Source of the DNA: Scleroderma bovista
Taxonomy: Eukaryota > Basidiomycota > Agaricomycetes > Boletales > Sclerodermataceae
DNA length: 40,236 nucleotides
Assembly: GCA_037178675.1 (NCBI GenBank)
Contig: JAYMGJ010000411.1
Location: forward strand, 1 to 40,236
Direction: 5' to 3'
In this document: positions 10,560-20,110 of the stretch, in pieces
Numbering within the stretch: position 1 is the first letter of the stretch
Layout: every line of letters begins with the position of its first letter
Notes under the pieces: generated by a model
Told to the model about the DNA's origin: nothing
Databases searched by the model: none
Seen by the model: only the letters and a program-made list of their open reading frames with translations
Position numbers and translations under genes: made by a program

Positions 10560-11060
10560 AGACAAGTAAGAAAAGAAGAAACACCTGAGTGCTAGTGAAA
10601 GCACTTCTGTCAACAGCTAACTCATGACTAGGTCATGCCAACGCAAGTTGTTGATGATGTTCGCCATGGTTGGCGCAAGTCATTGACGAACTTTGCCTGG
10701 GGCAATACAGGTGCTCAACTAGGAGCTCACTGTCTGGCGCAAGTCGTCGACCGACTTTGTCTTGTGGCTGTGCAGGGGCTTAGCTAGGAGCTCACTGTGG
10801 TCCACAGCGTCAAGCTAGTTAAAGCGACGCTCAGGGAGCTGGAGCGCTGTCTGGTGCATTGCTGCACACAGTGCACTCACGGGGCTCATAACCTGTTGAA
10901 GCAATACCTATATACGTAGAGGAACTGCTACTCCAACTCACCTGTTGGGTGGAGTGCACAACCTGAGATGGTAGTGGTAGCTGGTTAAGAGCTGTTTATA
11001 TACAACAAATAGTGTGATGCGTGACTGTGACACGTGATGTGTGACATGTAACATCTACTC
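10560..11060 (-). repeat. Probable 5' LTR and leader of the copia element
   Basis: This non-coding stretch lies upstream of gag. On the minus strand a TATA-like TTGTATATAAACAG occurs near 11,010-10,990, and candidate LTR ends TGTTACATGTCACAC (from about 11,052) and TTGACA (near 10,606) can be proposed. The other LTR is outside the window, so the boundaries cannot be verified. A 64-bp direct repeat at 10,671-10,734 and 10,735-10,800 (TGGCGCAAGTC ... GGAGCTCACTGT) would lie downstream of the predicted transcript start. Confidence 0.45.
10671..10800. repeat. 64-bp direct repeat, two copies
   Basis: Copies start at 10,671 and 10,735 with TGGCGCAAGTC and end AGGAGCTCACTGT. A degenerate third copy is hinted at near 10,640 (AACGCAAGTTGTTGATG). 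Confidence 0.75.
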
Positions 11061-11986
11061 TAAAGAGGACTATTACTAAGTCTACACTAATATGGGTCGC
11101 AGTCTTGTGCGCACTTCGTCAACGGTTTATGCCGGGTGCACGTGCGACTTCAACAGAGGTCAGAGGTGGAGCGGTGGTGGCCACAGCACTCGTCATCGTT
11201 GTCGTCGCTGTGCGTGCATGCTGTGGTGGTCGACGCAAGAGGGTGGAGGTCAAGAGGTGGAGGTTGATGTGAGAGAGTGGAAGTAGACTCGAGTGACAGT
11301 GGTCACTGCACTCATCACCATTGTTGCTGTCATTGTGCAGGTGCACTGGCACAGTGAATTGAAAGTCCAACTACGAGTTGTGAAAACCAGAGTGAAAACC
11401 ACCGCGAAAACCAGCCACTGGTTTTGGAGGCAACAAAAATGAAAACCACTGCCCAAAACTGACTCCCAAACCGCTTGTGAAAACCAGCTTTGAATTCCCC
11501 TATTAAATGCACTGAATCATGAACAATTGTGCTTCTGCATCCCAAAGGCTTATGCAGCGTCTTCAAGTGATGGCTTGGTAACTTTCCCTTCGCGATATCA
11601 AGTAGGCCGCAATACTTAATCACATTTTGCATTCAGAGGGCCCACACAAAGTATCATCTGTGCCCTCAAGTCAACCAGTGTCGCCTTTGGGGGGCTGAGG
11701 GTTATGTTGAATTCGAAGTCGTGGACAGGGCCTATATTGTCCGAATTACCCAGTTGGACGAAAAGGGTTTAATGGGGCATTCATTTGGGGATGAAAGTGG
11801 AGTGTTGTGTGACCTGTTATCATTCAGGGCCTTATTCGGTCTGTCATTTTGAGAAGAACAAGGTACGGTCACATGTACATCAATTGGACTCTGGAAACCC
11901 CTTCTCTATTTTCCCTTGATATTCACAGCTGACGTTTAACAAACAGTATATGAAGTCCACATTCCACACCCACTCATGTGCGTCCG
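11061..11986. other. Intergenic, no recognisable gene
   Basis: This contains an imperfect duplicated segment (about 11,165-11,225 and 11,290-11,345, with GTGGTC...GCACTCATCACC themes). It also has a cluster of GAAAACCA words at 11,382-11,488, and an open plus-strand frame of about 93 codons near 11,570-11,850 with no early ATG (contains GYVEFEVVDRAYIVRI). I cannot assign the open frame and do not call it a gene. Confidence 0.5.
11382..11488. repeat. Cluster of GAAAACCA words
   Basis: GAAAACCA occurs five times within about 105 bp, and once in reverse (CTGGTTTT). Such clusters can be subterminal transposase-binding motifs, but no terminal repeat was found here. Confidence 0.5.
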
Positions 11987-12330
11987 CCTCCCCTTCTCAC
12001 TGGGAGGCCTCACGCCTCCCCTTTCTCTGCGTCCGACCCATGCCTCCCCTTTCGCTGGGCCCGACTCATAACTCCCCTTCTCACTGGGCCTCATGCATCT
12101 CCTTTCACTGGGCCCAACCCACGCCTCCCCTTCTCACTGGGAGGCCTCATGCCTCTCCTTTCGCTGGGCCCGACCCACGCCTCCCCTTCTCACTCCTCAC
12201 GCCTCTCCTTTTGCTGGGCCCAACCCATATCTCCCCTTCTCATTGGGCCCAACCCATGCCTCCCCTTTTGCTGGGCCTGATTCTCACCCCCCTTTTCACT
12301 GTGCTTGACTCATGACTTCCCCTATTGCTC
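11987..12330 (+). repeat. 28-bp minisatellite
   Basis: There are about twelve degenerate units near 28 bp. Each has CTCCCCTTCTCACTGGG or CTCCCCTTTCGCTGGG followed by CCCGACCCATG or GGCCTCATG. The translated ORFs (SHWA, LPFSLG motifs) are products of the repeat. Confidence 0.85.
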
Positions 12331-12447
12331 TGTTTGCCTATCATATTTTAGTAGACTTATATACAAACATTTGTAATCTGCGGAATGAGATCCAATTACA
12401 ACTTGCAAGTATTGTATACAAAATGTAGCAATGCGATCATCCTTGAT

Positions 12448-13370
12448 CTATGGTGGTATGCCACCAACAGTACTGCTCGTATGCAGTTTCTTTTGTGGCC
12501 ATGACAAGCCTCCATTGAAATGTACCTCCATCCAAAAGAGGATCAGGAGGCGACCACTCTTCCACACCGGTGTCCACAGTGCCAGCTGGAAGCTCAGAAT
12601 GATGGTGTTCTTGATGAGTGCAAGGCCATGCTGAAATACTTCATTTACATCACTGAGATTGACGTTGGGATAAAGTGTCTGACCATTGAAAAAATGAACA
12701 GTTATCAGTATGCTATATAATGAAGAAGATGACATACCCTGACACCATAATAATTACCATCTAAATGGTCCAAATTGACGCCCAAATCACCAGGCTGACG
12801 AATCCAAACATGAATTTGGACTGATGACACCGCAAACCACTTGTGACCACCTATGACCACTTGCGCAAACTCTGCATCACCCATGCTGTTGTTCCATTCA
12901 CTCTCTGTCATCAGCCTCAAGGCTTGCAGCTGTTTTGCAGTCCTTCTGCACAGGCTGTGGTAATGGCTGACTTGTTTGAATACAATCTTGCAGGCGAGCA
13001 ACAAATCAGGTTTGTTGCAAACGTAGTGACAAAGCTCGTTCATAACTTGGTCATCAATTTGTGAAAATGCAGCTTCCATGAGCAAAATTCTTCAAGCTGT
13101 GGTATTACGCTCACTCCATATCTTGATGAGTCCATCAGGAACACCAATTATTGAGTCTTTTCTAACAAGAGCAGCTCCTCGAATGTCAAAATACACTTGG
13201 CCTGAGACGGGGATGCTTTCCAGAATGGAACTGAGCCGGATCATGACCACATCAGCAAGGTGACAATTTCTCTGACAGCACTTAGGTCCCTTAACAGTCT
13301 GAAATGGTCTGACATGACTTAACAGTCTGGGAGCATCTGGCATCAGACTGGGAGTTCTGGAATCAGACAT
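12448..13370 (-). pseudogene. Hypothetical Agaricomycete-type gene, one in-frame TGA
   Basis: Minus strand. One frame reads from about 13,290 (NCHLADVVMIRLSS) through VYFDIRGAALVRKDSIIGVPDGLIKIW, meets a TGA at 13,091-13,089, then continues as ILLMEAAFSQIDDQVMNEL and on to NLDHLDGNYYGVR. A 59-bp intron (12,737-12,679: GTATGT, branch TACTGATAAC, CAG) is in phase 0. It joins an exon TLYPNVNLSDVNEVFQHGLALI ending at 12,448. The text resembles a dispersed hypothetical family I recall from Agaricomycetes (VPDGLIKI ... ECAFSQ ... CKIVIKQ). I cannot name a function. The N-terminal side runs into the TCAGAC array. The TGA falls where a Trp is likely. Confidence 0.62.
12679..12737 (-). other. Spliceosomal intron, 59 bp
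   Basis: On the minus strand it begins GTATGT, contains TACTGATAAC 25-30 bp before the end, and finishes with a pyrimidine-rich tract and CAG. Removing it joins two open frames in phase 0. Confidence 0.8.
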
Positions 13371-14653
13371 TTAAGACCAGTCAGACCAGTCAGACCCCCC
13401 AGACAGTAAGTCAGTCAGACACTTAAGACCACCCAGACCAGTCAGACCAGTCAGACCCCCCAGAGAGTAAGTCAGTCAGTCATTTAAGACCACCCCAGAC
13501 CAATCAGATCAGTCAGACCCCCCAGACAGTAAGTCAGCCAGACATGTAAGACCACCCAGACCACCCAGAGCCATCAGACCCCTCAGATAGTAAGTCAGTC
13601 AGACACTTCAGACCACCCAGACTAGTCAGACTCCTCTGACAGCAAGTCAGTCAGACACTTAAGACCACCCAGAGCAGTCAGAGCAGTCAGACCCCTCAGA
13701 CAGTAAGTCAGTCAGACATTTAAGACCTGTCAGATCAGTCAGAGCAGTCAGACCCACAAGACAGTCAGTCAGTCAGTCAGTCAGACCAGTCAGACCAGTC
13801 AGACCCCTCAGACAGTAAGTCAGTCAAACACTTAAGACCATCCAGAGCAGTCAGAGCAGTCAGACCCCCCAGACAGTAAGTCAGTCAGTCATTTAAGACC
13901 CTGCCAAACATGTCAGACCAGTCAGACTGATCAGACCCACCAGACAGTCAGACCATTCAGATACTCCAGACCAGTCAGAGTGGTCAGAGTGGTCAGAGTG
14001 GTCAGACCCCCAGACAGTTAGGCCAGTCAGACACTTCAGGCCACTCCAGACCAGTCAGATTCCCCAGACAGTCAGGCCAGTCAGACACTTCAGACTGTGT
14101 CAGATCAGTCAGAGTGGTCAGAGTGGTCAGACCCACTAGACAGCCAGGCCAGTCAGATAGTTCAGACCAATCCAGAGCAGTCAGAGCAGTCAGAGTGATC
14201 AGACCCCCCCAGACAGTCAGGCTAGTCAGACACTTCAGACCACCCCAGACCAGTCAGACCAGTCAGACTGGTTAGACCCCCCAGGGTGTCAGACTATCAG
14301 ACACCCCAGACCACTTCAGACCGGTCAGATTGGTCAGATTGGTCAGATCTGCCAGACAGTCCAACCAGTCAGATATTTCAGGCCACTCCAGACCAGTCAG
14401 AACAGTCAGAGTGGTCAGACCCTTCAGGTAGTCAGGCCAGTCAGACACTTCAGGCCACTCCAGACCAGTCAGACCAGTCAGACCCCCCAGACAGCCAGGC
14501 CAGTCAGATGCTTCAGACTGCTTCAAAGCAGTCAGAGCAGTCAGACCCACCAGGTAGTTAGGTCAGTCAGATACTTCAGGCCATTTCAGAGGTGTCAGAG
14601 TTGTCAGAGTTGTCAGACCCCCTAGGCAGTCAGACCAGTCAGACACTTCAGAC
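13281..14653 (+). repeat. TCAGAC satellite-like array, left arm
   Basis: About 1.4 kb of imperfect units built from CAGTCAGAC with higher-order periods near 50-60 bp (for example CCCCCCAGACAGTAAGTCAG then ACACTTAAGACCACC). Towards the right the higher-order unit changes to CACTTCAGGCCACTCCAGACC. All ORFs here are repeat translations. Confidence 0.93.
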
Positions 14654-14682
14654 TAGGGTTCGTCACAGGTATACCCACGGGT
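14654..14682 (+). repeat. Left terminal region of the hAT element
   Basis: TAGGGTTCGTCACAGG followed by ATACCCACGGGT pairs, with small gaps, with the inverted right end at about 18,066-18,098. Confidence 0.55.
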
Positions 14683-14873
14683 GGGAATAGCTCAACCCGT
14701 ACCCACACCCGCCAAGCGGGTACGGGTATGGTCAACGGGTATCACGGGTACCATACCCGTTGGCATACCCACAATGGGTATGAACGAGTATACCTGCGGG
14801 TCTGAGTACAATGTAGGTACAGTCTGGGCAAAGCATAGATACATGTGCAATGTAGATGTAGGTGTACTACTAA

Positions 14874-17800
14874 CTAATCTAAGTTCGTGCCACCCTCAGT
14901 CTCATCTTCATCATCGACTTCTGGTAGCGCGCCAACCTTGAGGACGTCTTCATTCTTGACAAGCCCAAGGTGGCTCCATGCACCGAGGCATAGCAATGCC
15001 CTGGTTGAATCAACAGACAGACGAGAGTGAACATGTGAAAGAAGTAGCCGGCCACGGCTAAAGAGGCGCTCAACATTGATTGAAGTAGCTAGCGGAGATG
15101 TCAGTAAAAGAAATAATGCGAGGCCAACTGTGCAGTGCACACCTGGGACAGAAAGGTAATCGAGTGCCATCCTCGAAAGGCAAGGATATGTGGCACGGTG
15201 CTCATGCCACCATGCAATGGCATCTGTGACATGCTCAACGTCAGTGGTAAGGTAGCGGTCGAGCTCCGTATGATGATCGGAGGATTGGGGAGGAGGTAAA
15301 GCATCAAGACGGTCGAACATGTTGGGCACGGCAGCACTCTGCACGGCATCTGTTGAAGTGCCAGCGTCCAGTATCTCGACATCAGAGTCTTCTTCGGGCA
15401 CAGAATATGACTGCTCAAAGGTATCGTGTACGAGTTTTTCTGTATTCCTGATCCAGGTGGGCAATCAGTGAGTGTTCTTGAAGTATGTTAATTTGTAGCG
15501 TGGGTGAAGAACTAGTATAATGTATGAATGTCCGAGACCAGATTCAGAAAACAAAGGATAACTTACCCATCGCGATGCGGTAAAGCACTGACTTGTCTGT
15601 TGATGAGTAGTAACGACTTAATGTTTTCTGTGCAAGCTCCATGGAAGCACGGATTGGGGCAGAATAAGATTGACTGTGAGCATAGCCGGTAAATTCCCTG
15701 TCCATGAGATCCATGGCAGGGATGACGGATGCGAGATTGGGGATGCAAACTGGTTGTTCTTTTGTAGCTTTCGTTGGGATGTATGTACTGCCACGCGAGA
15801 AGTAGAGCATAGCGTCTTTGAGAATCTGCAAACGTGTCCTTTGTTTGTTTGTTTGACGGAACACATGACCAACATGCAGCCACTACTGACCTTCAAAACA
15901 TCGCGCAGCTCCCCCAGCACTTCCCACTCATGGTCACTCAACTCAAACGCCCTCAACCCCAAGTCCCTACGCTGGGTAACTCCATCCACTGCATCCCGGT
16001 AGTCAACGCCAACGTCAACCATATCGCAACACGAATTCCAGCGAGTGGAAACATCACGCGGTATCAGGCGGGGCTCCAGCTCAAGATTGCGGCAGATTTC
16101 TCTCCAAGCAGGGAGAACAATGGTCGTCGAATGAACAACCTTGAAGGCCAGCTTGCGCAGCTGTTCCAGGCAATTAACAGCTTGTCTCAGGTAAGTGTTT
16201 TCGCTCACCTTGCCAACTGCTAATCTGATCGGACGAATCGATGCCTGTAGCTGACGCCGCTCAACATCACTCAATGCTTCAACTTCATCCACCCATCCTT
16301 CAGCATTGTCATTCTCGACTGCCTGTCCGTCAACTTCACCGCTTGTCTCAGCAATCATTGTCGCATCCTCTTCCTCCAACTCTGTCTCAAGCTCAGCCAG
16401 TTCAACGTCCCCCAAATCTTTTTTCTTTGGATCAAACAGCCGCATCAGCGACTTGGCCACAAGGTTCGTTATATGCAAGAAGCAGCGCGATCGTGCGGTT
16501 GCCCCATTAAAGCTGGGTACCTTTTCTTCCAGCTTGTGGACCATCACATCATTGTTCGATGCGTTATCGCATGTCACGGCGAGTATCTACTGTTGTTAGT
16601 CGAAGGTAAGTCGTCAAGCTTATAATATGTACCTTATTTGATATGTTAAACTCATCCAGAACCTGAGCAAAGACGTTTGCAAGTTCGTCCCCTGTGTGGG
16701 ACTGTAATCCAATTGTCATCAGTCTTATTACATGATAGGTAAGTTATTCTTACCCTAGCAACTTCGACGATATCTAACGGAATGCTCTGCAGTGAGCCAT
16801 TATTTTCAAAGTGGACGCCAAATGCTATATATGCACGATGGTTGGGTGATGTCCACCCATCCGTCGTGAAATTGAGTTTTCCTGGGTACTCCTAGTAAGT
16901 TTTTCAGCGTCATCACACTGTCAGTCCTCAAAGATACTGACCATCATCATTGTAGCCATCCGCTTCCGTGTTTGAATGAAGACCACACAAACGTCTCGAG
17001 CAATTGTGCTCACAGATGGTAAGTAGTATGCTGGTCTACCTGTCTTCATCAAGCACTGAAAAGCACAGTCTTCGACAATATGAAATGGCTGCAGGCTTTC
17101 GGCCACCCAGCGTACAATTTCTGCCCTTCATAGGTGCTCCATGTCAGTCAATACACTTGTAGGTTGGCCGGCAATGTTACCTGGTTTCTGCGGGCATGTG
17201 TGGTCGAGTGGAGTGAGTAGGCTTTCCCTTTCCCTTCCTTTCAAAAGCCTCCGTAATTGACCTGTTGTGCAGAATCCCGTTGACAATCTTTGTTCGGACA
17301 TCATTAACATCCTTTGCATCGTCAGTGGTGTTCATCACGTCTTCACCCCAGCAGCTCTTGACGTGCTTGCGCAGGTTACTTGTAGACTTGGAATCTTTGG
17401 TGTCGAGAAACCTCCGGATCTTGACACTGCAACGAAGCCCGCGGCAGCGGAATTGATGCGCACGGCGCCCATCACTATAAATCACTTCGGCCTTAAAAAA
17501 TGTATAAACCGGTGAGGACCACTCCTTCAGCATATGCTCTACAAAATAAATTAGAAATAATGTGAATTTACAGATCCTTGAACGTACCCAACTCATCTTT
17601 GGGGCTCTCTGCTGGTTCAGCTGCAGGGCTCGAGTTGCGTGTGGACTCTTCATGGATCGGGACATCCTCGTCAACATTGGTCATTGCACATGCCTTCTTT
17701 CCGACTACATCACCACTATCAGTGTTCTTACGCTTTGTTGGTAGCTTCGTGGAGGCAACCTCTGGAGTCTCCCTTTCGTTGGGAGTGTCTGCATTGCTGT

Positions 17801-17921
17801 CTGGTGGTTTATTCAGCAATGCATGCCTCTCCTCAACAGCTGCTTTGGCTTTCTCGGTCAATTTTGGCACCCGTTTGCTTGTTGTGGTGGACATGGTGGG
17901 GAATATGGCTGCGTAAGACAA
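14874..17921 (-). CDS. hAT-family transposase, nine exons, one in-frame TGA
   Basis: Minus-strand exons, all with GT-AG introns that keep frame: 17,921-17,588; 17,538-17,181; 17,125-16,942; 16,891-16,754; 16,701-16,633; 16,586-15,891; 15,825-15,567; 15,511-15,143; 15,088-14,874. The predicted product is about 873 residues. The N-terminal 110 residues are Lys/Ser/Glu-rich. A BED-type zinc finger follows (C143, C148, H170, C174). The RNase H-like catalytic core has D303 in FTTDGWTSP and D368 in CDNASND. The hAT C-terminal dimerisation block has WWHEH and, across the last intron, PATSINVERLFSRG with the conserved Glu. The last intron is 54 bp, so it also reads through. The only lesion I see is a TGA at 15,467-15,465 where the family has Trp (NTH-W-P/L). 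An alternative start is the ATG at 17,894-17,892. Confidence 0.85.
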
Positions 17922-18065
17922 ATTTCACTTTCTCATTCAGTAATGCCACAGTCTGTCACCGGAGTTTGGAAGCTTGACATTTGTCCATTGCAAGTTAGTT
18001 CGTGTACTTGGAGATTTGAAATACACTGCTTGGTCTGACATACCCAGGTACCCGCACACCTGCAT

Positions 18066-18098
18066 ACCCGTGGTATTGCCTGTAGTAACAAAACTCTG
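18066..18098 (-). repeat. Right terminal region of the hAT element
   Basis: The reverse complement starts CAGAGTTTTGTTACTACAGG and continues with CAATACCACGGGT. It shares ACAGG-N-ATACC and CACGGGT with the left end. Confidence 0.55.
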
Positions 18099-18273
18099 CT
18101 GTGGAAAAAGCCATAGTTTGGAGGCCACTTCACAAGTGTACCAGCTCTCTATAGTTAAGAAGGTGAATGGCACAGTCATTCAGATTGGCTTGTGCCAAGG
18201 GGGTTAGTTTAGAGATATATGAGCATGCACATAAACAAGGTGCCTGCCATCGGTGATGGCTTTGTTCTGGTTA

Positions 18274-18386
18274 AAGGTGTATGGGTGTTAGGTCCTAGCA
18301 GAGTTTGAAACCTAACCTAGTGGTCCTCCTCTACTATGAATTATTTTATTTTATTTTATTTAATATTTGGCTGACCCATACACCTT
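18274..18386. mobile_element. MITE-like element with perfect inverted ends and TA flanks
   Basis: AAGGTGTATGGGT at the left is matched exactly by ACCCATACACCTT at the right, and TA lies outside on both sides (18,272-18,273 and 18,387-18,388). A 113-bp length, inverted ends and a TA duplication fit a Tc1/mariner-type MITE. The interior is non-coding. Confidence 0.6.
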
Positions 18387-18402
18387 TAGCTAGAGTGCCC
18401 AG

Positions 18403-18467
18403 ATTAATCTCTTCCTATCCTCTGCATTTGAAATTAGGGCTATACAAAAGGATAGGAACAGATTAAT
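18403..18467. repeat. Imperfect 18-bp inverted repeat (hairpin)
   Basis: ATTAATCTCTTCCTATCC at 18,403-18,420 pairs with GGATAGGAACAGATTAAT at 18,450-18,467 with one mismatch and a 29-bp loop. Confidence 0.65.
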
Positions 18468-18659
18468 ATCCATTCACCCCTGCCTGTGGACAACACAAAT
18501 TTGACCACATGCTCACACTGGGTCAATCCAGTGTCAGTAGTATAGTAGCAATAACACATCAATACCAAAAAAAGAGCCATTAAAACAAAACAATTTTTAT
18601 TGTATCAAGGTATGACATGGACTAAATACTATATTAAATAAATTGCGCCGCTGCCGCCA

Positions 18660-20110
18660 TCGTGTGATCATCGATGCGGGGTGGTGGGTGGTAGTGGGTC
18701 GGTGTCGTCGCCGTTGTCGCGTTGGTGGGCCAATGTGGTGGTGATCAGTGTTTCACGTTGTCGATGCAGTTGGGTGGTGGACACGTCATTGGCCGTTGTC
18801 GTCGCGTTGGTGGTTGACGACGCCGGTGGCGGTAGTGGAGGCTGTCGTGGTCGTCGGTGTTGGTGGCCATGTCGACGACGTTGAGGGTGGGGTGTGGTCA
18901 TTGTCGTTGTCGCAAATGGTGGTGGGGACGTCGTCGTCATCACGTTGGTGGTGGCCGTCGTCGTCGTCGACGCTGGTGGTGGAGTGGGTGGTGGGTGTCG
19001 TCGTCTCGCACTCGCCGTCGCCGTCCTCGTCCTTGTCGCATCAACCTCGTCGTCCTTGTCCTTGTCGTGTCGTCCTCGTCGTCATCCACGCGGGTGTTGG
19101 TGATGGTGGGGTTGGGCGATTTGCTGGCGGTGGTGGTGTCGTCGACGGCTACGACGCTGGGGCTGGGGTGGTCACCGTTGTCGACAACAACACTGGTCGT
19201 CGTCGTCGCTGCGGGTGCTACAGTGGTCATTGTCAGTAGTGGTTGGTGGATGCGAAGAACTTACCTTTGTGCAGAGCGGGACTTAGAAAAAAAAATGGAG
19301 TTGTTGTGATTACAAATCATGTCACAACAAATGCAAACTTTCTCTACATAAGTCCCGCGTCACCACTCTGCCTCCCATTCAACCACGACGACGACGACGC
19401 GTCGACCACCACCACCCACAACCACAACCACCACCCACAACCACAACCACCACCCACAACCACAACCACCACCCACAACCACCACCACCACCCACGACGA
19501 CAAACGACTCGCTATCAGGTACGTACCATCGCATGCAGCGCCCACCACTAACACGCGACCATGACAGCCCCAGCATCATCTCTAACGGACGACCGTGGAC
19601 GACGACGACGCCCACCCCTACGTCGTCTCTAGCGGGCGACTGTGGACGACGACGACGCCCACCCCTACGTCGTCTCTAACGGACGACTGTGGACGACGAC
19701 GACACCCTCCCCTACGTCGTCTCTAGCGGGCGACCGTGGACGACAACGACGCCCACCCCTACGTTGTCTCTAACGGATGACGGACCATAACCACCCATCC
19801 CAGCGTCGTCTCTGACGGACGATGGACGACGCTCAACGTCGACGACCTGCATCAACGTTGCAGGCAACCACCTGGACGACGACGATGACCCCACCACCAC
19901 CAGCGACGACAACCACGATGTCGACGCCCCCTGCATCCGCCATCCCCAGCACTTTGCCCGAAGACGACGACAACATTCTCCCAGCCCCAGCGTCGTCTGG
20001 CAACCGCGACGACGCGTACCCGTGTCCCCCAGCCCCAGCATTGTCGACACAGCCATCACCCACACCCACATCGGCGTCGATGACGCGACTATTACGCTAC
20101 CAGAATCTAT
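18660..20110. repeat. Strand-asymmetric GTC/GAC palindromic region
   Basis: From 18,660 to 19,240 the plus strand is rich in GTCGTC and GTGGTGG. From 19,380 to 20,110 it is rich in GACGAC and CCACCAC. The switch point holds nested short inverted repeats: TTGTTGTGA at 19,301-19,309 with TCACAACAA at 19,322-19,330, and GCGGGACTTA at 19,276-19,285 with TAAGTCCCGC at 19,349-19,358. Motifs such as CGACGCTGGGGCTGGG near 19,153 recur inverted near 19,980-20,000. It reads as a diverged foldback of about 1.4 kb. Long ORFs on both strands are repeat translations. Confidence 0.7.
19574..19812 (+). repeat. 47-bp tandem repeat, five copies
   Basis: Copies start at 19,574, 19,621, 19,668, 19,715 and 19,762 with C(A/G)T(C/T)(A/G)TCTCT, and each contains GGACGACGACGACGCCCACC or close variants. 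A sixth, shortened unit begins at 19,804. Confidence 0.88.

Larger units (their letters stand above)
14654..18098 (-). mobile_element. hAT DNA transposon
   Basis: The element encodes an hAT transposase on the minus strand. The ends resemble each other inverted: TAGGGTTCGTCACAGGTATACC at the left, and the reverse complement of the right end begins CAGAG and contains ACAGGCAATACCACGGGT. TAGGG and CAGAG both fit the YARNG consensus for hAT termini. Subterminal GGGTA/TACCC words are dense at 14,670-14,790 and again at 18,043-18,071. I see no convincing 8-bp duplication (CTTCAGAC versus CTGTGGAA), so exact ends are uncertain by a few tens of bases. It lies at the inner edge of the left TCAGAC array. 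Confidence 0.8.
18099..18660. other. Non-coding spacer with two small foldbacks
   Basis: No gene is seen. It holds a MITE-like inverted repeat at 18,274-18,386, an imperfect 18-bp stem at 18,403-18,467, an ATTTT pentanucleotide run near 18,343-18,362 and an AT-rich end near 18,590-18,645. Confidence 0.6.

Noticed and set aside
13370..14640. Possible CRISPR-like array in the TCAGAC repeats
   Set aside because: Repeats are short, degenerate and contiguous, with no unique spacers of constant length. The genome is fungal.
14654..18098. An 8-bp target duplication for the hAT element
   Set aside because: The flanks CTTCAGAC and CTGTGGAA match at only about half the positions, and other choices of end are no better.
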